Positions 57,285-64,000 of a stretch of 64,000 nt of DNA are shown here, in pieces. This DNA comes from Hydrotalea sp. GTDB lineage: Bacteria > Bacteroidota > Bacteroidia > Chitinophagales > Chitinophagaceae. Location of the stretch: the NCBI GenBank assembly GCA_022402565.1, contig JAKRSC010000021.1:101275-165274 (forward strand), in the 5' to 3' direction. The notes below the pieces were generated by a model. The model was not told the origin of the DNA. It did not search any database and worked only from the letters and a program-made list of their open reading frames with translations. A program made the translations under genes and the position numbers. Every line of letters starts with the position of its first letter. Position 1 is the stretch's first letter.

Positions 57285-58736
57285 CTAAAACTCACAATTT
57301 TTAGGTGTTCGTGCAAATGGTATAACATCCCTAATATTACCCATTCCCGTTACAAACTGCACCATACGCTCAAAACCCAGTCCAAATCCAGCATGTGGCA
57401 CCGTTCCAAATCGACGGGTATCAAGGTACCAGCTCATTTCTTCTACAGGAATACCAAACTCCTCCATTCTAGCTTCTAAGCGCTCTAAGCGCTCTTCACG
57501 CTGACTTCCGCCTACAATTTCACCAATGCCAGGCGCTAAAATATCCATAGCCGCAACCGTTTCCTTACCAGGCTCACAACCATCGTCCATACGCATATAG
57601 AAAGCCTTGATTTTAGCTGGATAATTGGTTACGATAACAGGCTTTTTGAAATGCTTTTCAACCAAATAACGCTCGTGCTCACTTTGTAAATCAATGCCCC
57701 AGGCAACTTCGTATTGGAATTTTTTCTTTTTATACGCGGGTGACTGTAAAAGGATATTGATTGCATCTGTATATGTAATACGTTCAAAATCATTATCTAA
57801 CACAAACTTCAGCTTTTCAACCAACCCCATTTCTTGTCTTTCCTGCTGAGGCTTTTGTTTCTCTTCTTCAGCTAACCTTGTATCTAACCAAGCCAAATCA
57901 TCGGCGCAATGCTCCATAGCATAACCAATGAGGTGCTTCACAAAAGCTTCAGCCAAGTTCATATTATCTTCTAAATCACAAAACGCCATTTCAGGTTCTA
58001 TCATCCAAAACTCAGCCAAATGCCTGGTAGTATTAGAGTTTTCGGCCCTAAAAGTTGGCCCGAATGTATAAATCTCGCTGAAAGCCATAGCACCCAACTC
58101 ACCCTCAAGCTGTCCGCTTACAGTAAGATTGGTGCTTTTTCCAAAAAAATCCTCTTTATAGTCAATGCTCCCATCCTCATTTCTGGGTGCTGAACCATCC
58201 ATAGGCAGCGTAGTTACACGAAACATCTCACCCGCTCCTTCTGCATCGCTGGCTGTAATGATGGGTGTATGCAAGTACACAAAGCCCCGCTCATTAAAAA
58301 ACTGATGTACTGCAAAGGCCAAAGCGTGACGAATACGGAAAACAGCGCCAAAAGTTTGTGTTCGGAACCGCAAATGAGCAATTTCACGCAAAAACTCAAG
58401 GCTATGCTTTTTAGGTTGAAGTGGAAACTTTTCTGCATCACTGTCCCCTAAAATTTCTATTAGATTCGCTAATACCTCAACACTTTGTCCTTTACCCAAA
58501 GAAGCCACCAGCTTACCTTCTATGCGAAGTGAAGCGCCTGTAGTAATTCTCTTAAGCAGTGCTTCATCTACAGATCCCAATGGTACAACCACCTGAATAT
58601 TTTGAGATGTACTACCGTCGTTTAACGCAATGAACTGGTTATTACGAAAGGTTCTCACCCATCCCATTACAACAACTTCCTGATCTACCACACCGTGGCT
58701 CAGCAACGCCTTAATTTTTGTACGCTTATTGAACAT
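57285..58736 (-). CDS. asnS: Asparaginyl-tRNA synthetase
   Basis: 483 residues, class IIb. N-terminal OB-fold anticodon domain ([21 protein letters not shown]), motif 2 around [25 protein letters not shown] and motif 3 [15 protein letters not shown] (quoted in part). The [15 protein letters not shown] pattern and the absence of the AspRS-specific GAD domain support Asn over Asp. The product charges tRNA-Asn. Confidence 0.96.
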   Translation of the reverse strand: MFNKRTKIKALLSHGVVDQEVVVMGWVRTFRNNQFIALNDGSTSQNIQVVVPLGSVDEALLKRITTGASLRIEGKLVASLGKGQSVEVLANLIEILGDSDAEKFPLQPKKHSLEFLREIAHLRFRTQTFGAVFRIRHALAFAVHQFFNERGFVYLHTPIITASDAEGAGEMFRVTTLPMDGSAPRNEDGSIDYKEDFFGKSTNLTVSGQLEGELGAMAFSEIYTFGPTFRAENSNTTRHLAEFWMIEPEMAFCDLEDNMNLAEAFVKHLIGYAMEHCADDLAWLDTRLAEEEKQKPQQERQEMGLVEKLKFVLDNDFERITYTDAINILLQSPAYKKKKFQYEVAWGIDLQSEHERYLVEKHFKKPVIVTNYPAKIKAFYMRMDDGCEPGKETVAAMDILAPGIGEIVGGSQREERLERLEARMEEFGIPVEEMSWYLDTRRFGTVPHAGFGLGFERMVQFVTGMGNIRDVIPFARTPKNCEF

Positions 58737-59017
58737 AGTTTGCTTGACTTAATACTGGTAATTCCGCAAAGCGGGTTGCAAAGATACAATATCACAAGGC
58801 AATGCTTCTAGATGAAAACAAACGATTCCTGAGCCAAATCGTTTCCATTTCAAAAAAAATTTTCGGGATTTTTAAAATGATGTAACATTGCATCGGAATT
58901 CAACTGATTTCGTGCCATTCAAAAAGTCTACACCCAGTCAGTTTTTACCATATTCCATCCACAAAACATTTCAATTCAGTTCTGTTTCTAAATCACATTA
59001 GAACTTCATTTTTCTGT
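58737..59017. other. Intergenic region between divergent asnS and rho
   Basis: 281 bp. Contains the asnS -7 element and otherwise AT-rich DNA; the long rho leader (the stretch next to the ATG at 59018) has no convincing TAnnTTTG and may hold an unrecognised regulatory structure, as rho is often autoregulated. Confidence 0.4.
58779..58786 (-). promoter_or_regulatory. asnS: Promoter -7 element of asnS
   Basis: The minus strand reads TATCTTTGC, a full match to TAnnTTTG with the frequent trailing C. It gives a leader of about 38 nt. Confidence 0.48.
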
Positions 59018-60640
59018 ATGTACGATATATTGCAACTTAATGACATGCTAGTTCCAGAGCTACTGGACATTGCAGAGACCCTACAAATTGACAACGCCAA
59101 GAAACTTTCTAAACAAGATTTGGTGTACAAAATCCTCGACAAACAAGCTGTTCAATCGAGCGGACCAGCCGATGAAAATGGGCAGGCACCTAAAAAGCGC
59201 GGAAGAAAACCTATTCGCGTAAGTACTGGTAATGGAACGGAAGAAGCAGAAATTATGTCGAATGAACCGCAAGAAGTACCTTCTGAAAAAACCCAAGGTA
59301 AGCGCGGAAGAAAACCAAAACAAGAAAGTCGCGAGGAAACTTCTGTTCAAGACACTTCAAGTGCTGAAGAAGCTTCAACCCCACTTACCCAAGAAGAAGC
59401 ACCAAAAGATAAATTAGAACAATTAGCACCATTGGCTGAAGCCATGTTTGCTGCAATTGATCAACCACCTGCTCAAGAACAGCCGCGCATTCAATACAAA
59501 AAAGAACCTGCATTCAATGTTGAAATTGATGCGGTGATTCCATGTGAAGGTGTTTTAGAAATGATGCCTGATGGATATGGCTTCTTACGTTCTTCTGATT
59601 ACAATTACTTGAGTTCACCAGACGATGTATATGTATCTCCTTCTCAAATCAAATTATTTGGATTAAAAACGGGTGATACAGTCAACGGAACTGTTCGTCC
59701 ACCGCGTGAAGGTGAAAAATATTTTGCTTTATTAAAAGTAGATAGCATCAATGGAAAGCGCCCTGAAGAAGTGCGTGATCGTGTTCCTTTCGACTATCTA
59801 ACCCCTTTATTTCCCTACGAGAAATTGAATCTGTTTATTTCACCTAACAGTTACAGCACTCGTATTATGGATTTGTTTACGCCAATAGGTAAAGGTCAGC
59901 GTGGATTGATTGTAGCACAACCTAAGACTGGTAAAACCATGTTATTAAAGGAAGTGGCGAATGCAATTGCTGCTAATCATCCTGAATGTTATTTAATGGT
60001 GGTGTTGGTAGATGAACGTCCTGAAGAAGTAACCGATATGGAACGCAGTGTGAAGGCAGAAGTTATCGCCAGCACCTTTGATGAGCCTGCAGAAAAACAT
60101 GTGAAAGTATCTACCCTAGCATTGCAAAAAGCAAAGCGCTTGGTAGAGTGCGGACATGATGTTGTTATTTTATTAGACTCTATTACACGTTTAGCACGTG
60201 CGCATAATACTGTGGCTCCAAGCAGTGGTAAAGTATTGAGTGGTGGTGTGGAAGCAAATGCCATGCAAAAGCCCAAACAATTTTTTGGTGCAGCAAGAAA
60301 AGTAGAACATGGAGGTAGCTTAACCATTTTAGCAACTGCGTTAATTGATACAGGAAGTAAAATGGATGAAGTGATCTTTGAAGAGTTCAAAGGAACAGGA
60401 AACATGGAACTACAGCTCGATAGAAGACTGGCTAATAAGCGCATCTATCCTGCTATTGATCTGGTTTCTTCTAGTACTCGTAGAGATGACTTATTATTAT
60501 CTCCGGAAGTTCTTGCACGTATGAACATTTTACGTTTATACATCAATGATATGAACACGGAAGAAGCGATGAATGAATTATTGAAGCGTATGCGCGGCAC
60601 CAAAAACAACGAAGAGTTCTTAGCAAGTATGAACAGGTAA
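59018..60640 (+). CDS. rho: Transcription termination factor Rho
   Basis: 540 residues. N-terminal SAP-like helical domain ([13 protein letters not shown]), an acidic/basic linker with two AT-hook-like motifs (KKRGRKPIR and KRGRKPKQ, residues ~55-100), RNA-binding OB fold ([20 protein letters not shown]), then the RecA-type motor: P-loop [13 protein letters not shown], Walker [18 protein letters not shown]-loop SSGKVLSGG and R-loop region [20 protein letters not shown]. It unwinds RNA and ends transcription. The last 429 bp plus terminator are duplicated 1871 bp downstream. Confidence 0.97.
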   Translation: MYDILQLNDMLVPELLDIAETLQIDNAKKLSKQDLVYKILDKQAVQSSGPADENGQAPKKRGRKPIRVSTGNGTEEAEIMSNEPQEVPSEKTQGKRGRKPKQESREETSVQDTSSAEEASTPLTQEEAPKDKLEQLAPLAEAMFAAIDQPPAQEQPRIQYKKEPAFNVEIDAVIPCEGVLEMMPDGYGFLRSSDYNYLSSPDDVYVSPSQIKLFGLKTGDTVNGTVRPPREGEKYFALLKVDSINGKRPEEVRDRVPFDYLTPLFPYEKLNLFISPNSYSTRIMDLFTPIGKGQRGLIVAQPKTGKTMLLKEVANAIAANHPECYLMVVLVDERPEEVTDMERSVKAEVIASTFDEPAEKHVKVSTLALQKAKRLVECGHDVVILLDSITRLARAHNTVAPSSGKVLSGGVEANAMQKPKQFFGAARKVEHGGSLTILATALIDTGSKMDEVIFEEFKGTGNMELQLDRRLANKRIYPAIDLVSSSTRRDDLLLSPEVLARMNILRLYINDMNTEEAMNELLKRMRGTKNNEEFLASMNR

Positions 60641-60695
60641 TATATTATTACGCAACCTTAAGATAGTTAAAACCTCCTGTACTGGGAGGTTTTTT
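60212..60695 (+). repeat. rho 3'-end direct repeat, copy 1 (intact gene)
   Basis: 484 bp starting GTGGCTCCAAGC inside rho and ending at the T-run of the terminator. It aligns without gaps to 62083-62566; I counted 13 differences, none in the first ~200 bp. Confidence 0.93.
60669..60695 (+). terminator. Intrinsic terminator of rho
   Basis: AAAACCTCC (60669-60677) and GGAGGTTTT (60685-60693) form a 9-bp stem with a T-run. The identical hairpin follows the second rho copy. Confidence 0.88.
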
Positions 60696-60748
60696 GTTTT
60701 GCATGTTTGATGTTGAATAGAGTGACATTTTGGAATCAACGCTCATTC

Positions 60749-60811
60749 GTCAGCATCGGGATTTACAGGATTGTATGATGTACATGATATGGACTATGTT
60801 TGGGATTATAC
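60749..60811. repeat. Short repeat R, copy 1
   Basis: About 62 bp, GTCAGCATCGGGATTTACAG..., matching 61999-62060 at roughly 85-90 %. It lies downstream of the rho terminator. Strings such as 'atttacaggatt' are, from memory, frequent in intergenic DNA of other Bacteroidota. Confidence 0.7.
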
Positions 60812-61027
60812 AAATCATTAGCCAAATTATGATGTAAAGAAATGATTGACGAAAATATTCTTATATTAGGATAACACTAAAATCGATTGCAATCAGTTTT
60901 TTTCAAGAATCCCTATCCTTTATAGTCTTAAGGGACTTTAGGATAATTATAAAACAATCATATTTAAGCACTCCAATGAAAAAAAGGGATATCGGCACAA
61001 GAAGTAATTGAATTGCAAAAACAAAAA
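60812..61027. other. Intergenic DNA between repeat R and the XRE gene
   Basis: About 216 bp, AT-rich. It contains an imperfect hairpin (ATCCT...AGTC / GGACT...AGGAT near 60909-60940) and only very short reading frames. Nothing else supported. Confidence 0.4.
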
Positions 61028-61270
61028 CTATTTACGTAATGGTTTCTTGCCTTTGAGAAAAACTTCAATTCCAATTGAAGAAGAAATAATTAGCTGACTG
61101 GCATCATTCTGAAACAACTCAAACAACTTGATGATATGAAAAACATTCATGACAGTTTCTCCGCTTTCTAGCCTAGAATAAGAGCTTTGACTAATATTCA
61201 TTTTTTCAGCTAATTCTTCTTGTGTCAAACCCTGAGCTATTCTTAACTCTCTTAATTTTACGTGTGGCAT
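61028..61270 (-). CDS. XRE-family helix-turn-helix regulator
   Basis: 80 residues. HTH_3 domain KLRELRIAQGLTQEELAEKMNISQSSYSRLESGE (residues ~5-40, quoted only for orientation in parts) with the family-typical LTQEELA and SYSRLE, and a hydrophobic C-terminal extension ending EVFLKGKKPLRK. Divergent from the secreted protein gene at 61420, with an 8-5-8 palindrome between them. A second copy of its 3' end lies at 63845-63926. It lies between the two rho copies. Confidence 0.87.
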   Translation of the reverse strand: MPHVKLRELRIAQGLTQEELAEKMNISQSSYSRLESGETVMNVFHIIKLFELFQNDASQLIISSSIGIEVFLKGKKPLRK

Positions 61271-61289
61271 ATAACATCGTATTTCACTT

Positions 61290-61297
61290 CAAAATTA
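61290..61297 (-). promoter_or_regulatory. Promoter -7 element of the XRE gene
   Basis: The minus strand reads TAATTTTG, matching TAnnTTTG, about 20 bp upstream of the ATG at 61270. The palindrome at 61313-61333 would cover the -33 region. Confidence 0.45.
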
Positions 61298-61312
61298 TCT
61301 ACAGAAAATCAA

Positions 61313-61333
61313 ATATTTTGTAGTGCAAAATAT
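61313..61333. promoter_or_regulatory. Palindrome between XRE gene and divergent secreted-protein gene (candidate operator)
   Basis: ATATTTTG-TAGTG-CAAAATAT, a perfect 8-5-8 inverted repeat, with a second smaller one (ATGCA-GAAAA-TGCAT) at 61349-61363. The position suits control of both divergent genes by the XRE protein. Confidence 0.5.
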
Positions 61334-61419
61334 GACATCAAATTTATTATGCAGAAAATGCATAAAAAAATTTTAGCCATTTGTTATTTTAGCATCATCA
61401 TTAACCAAAATTTTAAAAA

Positions 61420-61989
61420 ATGAAAAAAATAATTTTGCTAAAATTCAAACTTACTATATTCTTTTTACTATCAATGCATCTAGGATACTCACAAAACTTC
61501 AAAAATGCAATTCATATTGAGGGTTTAAGGACGCAACAAGGCTTGTACAACCTCAGTTACGAAAGATTCTTTTTTTCGAAAAAAGACTCCACTTCTACTG
61601 ACATGTATAGTTTTACAACAACTTTAGGCTTTTTTAATAATAAGGAATATGAAGGGGCTATAACCGCTTTTGAGGGTAGATGGTATACGGAACTATTTCT
61701 CAGTAAAAAATGGAATGAGTACGGAAGTCTAAAACTGAACTTTGGTAGATTTACTTATAATGATCCTATTAATGTAGCAACTACTAGAAACTTTGGTGCT
61801 ATTGAAATCAGTACTGGAATCAGAAGATATTTTTTTAAACATGCATTTTTTGATGCCAATACGGGGTTTGGATTTTACAGTAATCTGCCATTAGTAAATA
61901 ATCTGTTGTATAATACTAAAAGAGATAAGCCGTTCAATAATCACTTTTTCGCACTTCAATGCAACTTAAGTATTGGATGGGCGTTTTAA
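61420..61989 (+). CDS. Secreted, probably outer-membrane beta-barrel protein of unknown function
   Basis: 189 residues with signal peptide (LLKFKLTIFFLLSMHLGYSQ). The mature part alternates aromatic and polar residues in strand-like stretches (YNLSYERFFF, FEGRWYTELFLS, SLKLNFGRFTY, AIEISTGIRRYFF, FALQCNLSIGWAF) and ends in Phe, as small outer-membrane barrels do. Conjugal-transfer TraO-like proteins look similar, but I cannot assign the family. Cargo of the rho-flanked segment. Confidence 0.68.
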   Translation: MKKIILLKFKLTIFFLLSMHLGYSQNFKNAIHIEGLRTQQGLYNLSYERFFFSKKDSTSTDMYSFTTTLGFFNNKEYEGAITAFEGRWYTELFLSKKWNEYGSLKLNFGRFTYNDPINVATTRNFGAIEISTGIRRYFFKHAFFDANTGFGFYSNLPLVNNLLYNTKRDKPFNNHFFALQCNLSIGWAF

Positions 61990-61998
61990 AACAACTCT

Positions 61999-62060
61999 GT
62001 CAGCATCAGGATTTACAGGATTGTATGATGAACATGATTCTGACTATGCTTGGGAATATA
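61999..62060. repeat. Short repeat R, copy 2
   Basis: Second copy of the ~62-bp repeat (see 60749-60811), starting 10 bp after the barrel gene stop and ending 22 bp before the second rho copy. Confidence 0.7.
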
Positions 62061-62082
62061 TATTTTCTTAAACTAAAGACTG

Positions 62083-62511
62083 GTGGCTCCAAGCAGTGGT
62101 AAAGTATTGAGTGGTGGTGTGGAAGCAAATGCCATGCAAAAGCCCAAACAATTTTTTGGTGCAGCAAGAAAAGTAGAACATGGAGGTAGCTTAACCATTT
62201 TAGCAACTGCGTTAATTGATACAGGAAGTAAAATGGATGAAGTGATCTTTGAAGAGTTCAAAGGAACAGGAAACATGGAACTACAACTCGATAGAAGACT
62301 GGCTAATAAGCGTATCTATCCAGCTATTGATCTGGTTTCTTCTAGTACTCGTAGAGATGACTTGTTATTATCGCCCGAAGTTCTTGCACGAATGAACATA
62401 TTACGTTTATACATCAATGATATGAACACAGAAGAAGCGATGAATGAATTATTGAAGCGCATGCGCGGCACCAAGAGCAACGAAGAGTTCTTAGCAAGTA
62501 TGAACAGGTAA
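62083..62511 (+). pseudogene. Truncated second copy of rho (3' end only)
   Basis: 142 codons equal to the C-terminal quarter of Rho, from just after Walker B through the Q- and R-loops to the stop. The P-loop and RNA-binding domain are missing, so the fragment cannot work as Rho. A GTG in frame could start translation, but no promoter is seen. Only one residue differs from the intact gene (TKSNEE for TKNNEE), although 12 bases differ: 11 changes are silent. That pattern points to descent from a functional rho and recent arrival. Confidence 0.92.
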
Positions 62512-62539
62512 TATATTATTACGCAACTTTAAGATAGTT

Positions 62540-62566
62540 AAAACCTCCTGTACTGGGAGGTTTTTT
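62540..62566 (+). terminator. Copy of the rho terminator
   Basis: Identical hairpin and T-run to 60669-60695. It insulates the following gene from read-through. Confidence 0.85.
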
Positions 62567-62650
62567 CATTGAGATTATTAACCTTATTCCAAAATTTAAG
62601 AAATATTAATACTATAAAATGGTATTAAAATGTATCTTCAAAATACACTA

Positions 62651-63595
62651 ATGAAAAATGCAATGACAAAGTCATTTTTATCTAAAATAATTTTTTTGGG
62701 CATTCTACCAATAATGCTATTACTCCTACAAACAAATAATAGCTTTGGTCAGGGTTGTAGTGATGCTGGATTTTGTTCAATGAATAGTTTCAAACCTAAT
62801 AAAAGCGATAGTTCAAGTCATCTAACTAATCAATTTAAAATTGGAACATTTTATGGAAGTGCAGACAATGCAATAACTGTTTATGGAGGGTATTTAGAGT
62901 ACAGTAAGCAAATTAATAACAAGCTGGGGTTTGATACAAAGCTAACTTCAATAAATCAAACTGGTAATGGAATATCGTCATTTGGATTGGCCGACTTGTT
63001 TTTAAATTTCAACTATAAAACAGCTAACAAATTAATGTTTACAGTGGGAGGAAAATTACCATTATCAGGAGCAAACAGCACAAGAAATAATCTACCCCTT
63101 CCTATGGATTATCAAGCAAGTTTAGGCACAGTAGATTTGATTCTAGGAGTAGGCTATGAAATTAATAAACTACAATTAGTTGCTGCAATACAACAACCAA
63201 TTACTCAAAACAAAAATCAATTTCTTGCAAGCCAATATCCCCCTACTTCAAAACTAAGTAGCTTTCAATCCACTAATAACTTTCAAAGAGCTGGGGATGT
63301 GTTATTAAGGATATCTTATCCATTTAGTATAAATTCAAAATTAAGGTTAACTCCAAGTTTGTTGCCAATTTATCATTTAGGAAATGACACATACACAGAC
63401 GAATTGAATAGGGAAAGAACAATTATTGGCTCACAAGGACTTACGCTGAATGGTAATATTTTTTTAGACTATGAGATTAACACAAAAAATATAATTCAAA
63501 TAAATTTCGGAAGACCTTTTGTTGTTCGTGACGCAAGACCAGATGGATTAACAAGAGGGTATATATTCAATTTAGAATACAAAGTAAGATTCTAG
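62651..63595 (+). CDS. Secreted outer-membrane porin-like protein
   Basis: About 314 residues from the ATG at 62651; ATGs at 62630 and 62663 are alternatives. Signal peptide (FLGILPIMLLLLQTNNSFGQ) then GCSDAGFCSMNSFKP, a Cys-containing mature N-terminus. The rest is a strand-rich barrel (FKIGTFYGSADNAITVYG, FDTKLTSINQTG, LMFTVGGKLPLSG, LILGVGYEINKLQLVAAI) ending YIFNLEYKVRF. Similar proteins in Bacteroidota are annotated as transporters or hypothetical; the substrate is unknown. Encoded just after the second rho copy. Confidence 0.7.
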   Translation: MKNAMTKSFLSKIIFLGILPIMLLLLQTNNSFGQGCSDAGFCSMNSFKPNKSDSSSHLTNQFKIGTFYGSADNAITVYGGYLEYSKQINNKLGFDTKLTSINQTGNGISSFGLADLFLNFNYKTANKLMFTVGGKLPLSGANSTRNNLPLPMDYQASLGTVDLILGVGYEINKLQLVAAIQQPITQNKNQFLASQYPPTSKLSSFQSTNNFQRAGDVLLRISYPFSINSKLRLTPSLLPIYHLGNDTYTDELNRERTIIGSQGLTLNGNIFLDYEINTKNIIQINFGRPFVVRDARPDGLTRGYIFNLEYKVRF

Positions 63596-63844
63596 TTCTT
63601 TAAGTAGAGTATTTATCACTTAATTTCTTTTTTAACTTGGTTGTGTTAGCACCCACATTTTTAATAGGGGGTTAACTAAATTTTTCTTTAGATACCTATT
63701 CTATTTAAATTCAGTTTAAATAATAGTATCAGTATAGCAGGCATCATTAGAATGATTTATTCAAGATTTCAAGAGGCTTACTTGTATAATTTTTTATTAT
63801 ACTAATTTTTGAAAAGTGCTGAAGCAAGAACGATATTTTAATAT
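63596..63844. other. Intergenic DNA near the right edge
   Basis: About 250 bp, AT-rich. Contains an 8-5-8 palindrome TATTTAAA-TTCAG-TTTAAATA at 63702-63722 between the 3' ends of two converging genes, probably a hairpin. No reading frame supported. Confidence 0.4.
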
Positions 63845-63926
63845 TTACTTACCTTTTAGAAAAACTTCAATTCCAATTTCAGATGAAATAATTAACTGAC
63901 TAGCATCATTCTGAAACCTCTCAAAC
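63845..63926 (-). pseudogene. 3' end of a second XRE regulator gene, interrupted
   Basis: Reads FERFQNDASQLIISSEIGIE then VFLKGK and a stop, matching the C-terminus of the XRE protein at 61028-61270 with a few changes and lacking its last five residues. Similarity stops abruptly at 63926, where a GC-rich hairpin sequence begins. The last bases of the window (TGATATG) again match the XRE gene, so the gene may be split by a ~65-bp insertion and not merely truncated. Confidence 0.7.
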
Positions 63927-63991
63927 TGTAGGCTTCTGGAATTATTGATGTGCGACCCCGATGGGGTCGTTAAAAAACCTATCTATTTTCT
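63927..63991. mobile_element. Short hairpin element (REP/MITE-like) inserted in the second XRE copy
   Basis: The segment starts TGTAGGCTTCTGG and contains CGACCCC-GAT-GGGGTCG (63953-63969), a perfect 7-bp stem, GC-rich in an AT-rich setting. It interrupts similarity to the XRE gene. It resembles REP-type palindromes mobilised by tyrosine transposases, but only one copy is in view. Confidence 0.42.
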
Positions 63992-64000
63992 AATGATATG

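Larger units (their letters stand above)
62083..62566 (+). repeat. rho 3'-end direct repeat, copy 2
   Basis: Partner of 60212-60695, same length, offset 1871 bp, 13 mismatches all in the last ~280 bp. Confidence 0.93.

Noticed and set aside
59989..60444. A 151-residue leftward frame within rho, repeated at 62073-62276
   Set aside because: Antisense to rho; its recurrence only reflects the rho duplication.
63702..63722. Palindrome TATTTAAA-TTCAG-TTTAAATA as a second XRE operator
   Set aside because: It lies between 3' ends of converging genes and is wholly A/T in its arms; chance or a hairpin is likelier.

Overview
The window comes from a low-GC member of the Bacteroidota, most likely a Chitinophagaceae-type aerobe. 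The support is: SusC/SusD transport genes, a type IX secretion (T9SS) C-terminal sorting domain, the gliding lipoprotein GldH, an ActABCDEF alternative complex III, many short lipoprotein signals of the form L-x-x-C, and promoters with the phylum-specific -7 element TAnnTTTG. I saw no tRNA, rRNA, CRISPR array or transposase gene. Assignments rest on reading motifs; no database search was possible.

Layout. 1-3.5 kb: the end of an outer-membrane protein, a DUF4920 protein, a PBP4-type carboxypeptidase and an arginase-fold protein with altered metal ligands. 3.7-8.3 kb: a galactan-degrading pair, a GH2-GH53 fusion and a GH53 lipoprotein. 8.4-11.4 kb: a compact yicC-gldH-histidine kinase-response regulator operon. 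11.5-22 kb: a starch utilisation locus (susF/E/D/C-like, T9SS-exported GH13 amylase, Nudix-fold regulator) with three matching 17-bp palindromes as candidate operators. 22-30 kb: ligA, a DUF2461 protein, an esterase, asd with a probable attenuator leader, a beta-propeller lipoprotein and a PfkB kinase. 30-36 kb: a TetR regulator with a PaaE-like reductase and an unusual MurC-like ligase, then DoxX and TypA. 36-41 kb: a second two-component system beside a lipoprotein preceded by four 11-bp-phased repeats, then ObgE. 41-57 kb: one leftward respiratory block encoding alternative complex III, an aa3-type oxidase and its assembly factors, about 16 kb. 57-60.6 kb: asnS and rho.

The right end (60.2-64 kb) is the accessory part. 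The last 484 bp of the rho locus (3' coding end plus terminator) occur twice, 1871 bp apart and without indels. They flank a small divergent pair, an XRE regulator and a secreted barrel-like protein. Of 12 coding differences between the rho copies 11 are synonymous, so the second copy looks like it came from another functional rho and not from decay of this one. Beyond it lie another outer-membrane protein and the 3' end of a second XRE gene, broken by a short hairpin element at the window edge. This looks like an island that uses the 3' end of rho as its site; its mobilising machinery is not in view.

How the genes work together: the galactan and starch loci feed sugars into a strictly respiratory metabolism (menaquinol to ActABCDEF to CoxABC plus subunit IV), with Sco, the DUF420 protein and heme o synthase encoded beside the oxidase for its assembly. 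The best regulatory leads are the Nudix regulator palindromes, the asd leader, the TetR operator lying inside its own promoter spacer, and the 11-bp repeats next to the second two-component system.
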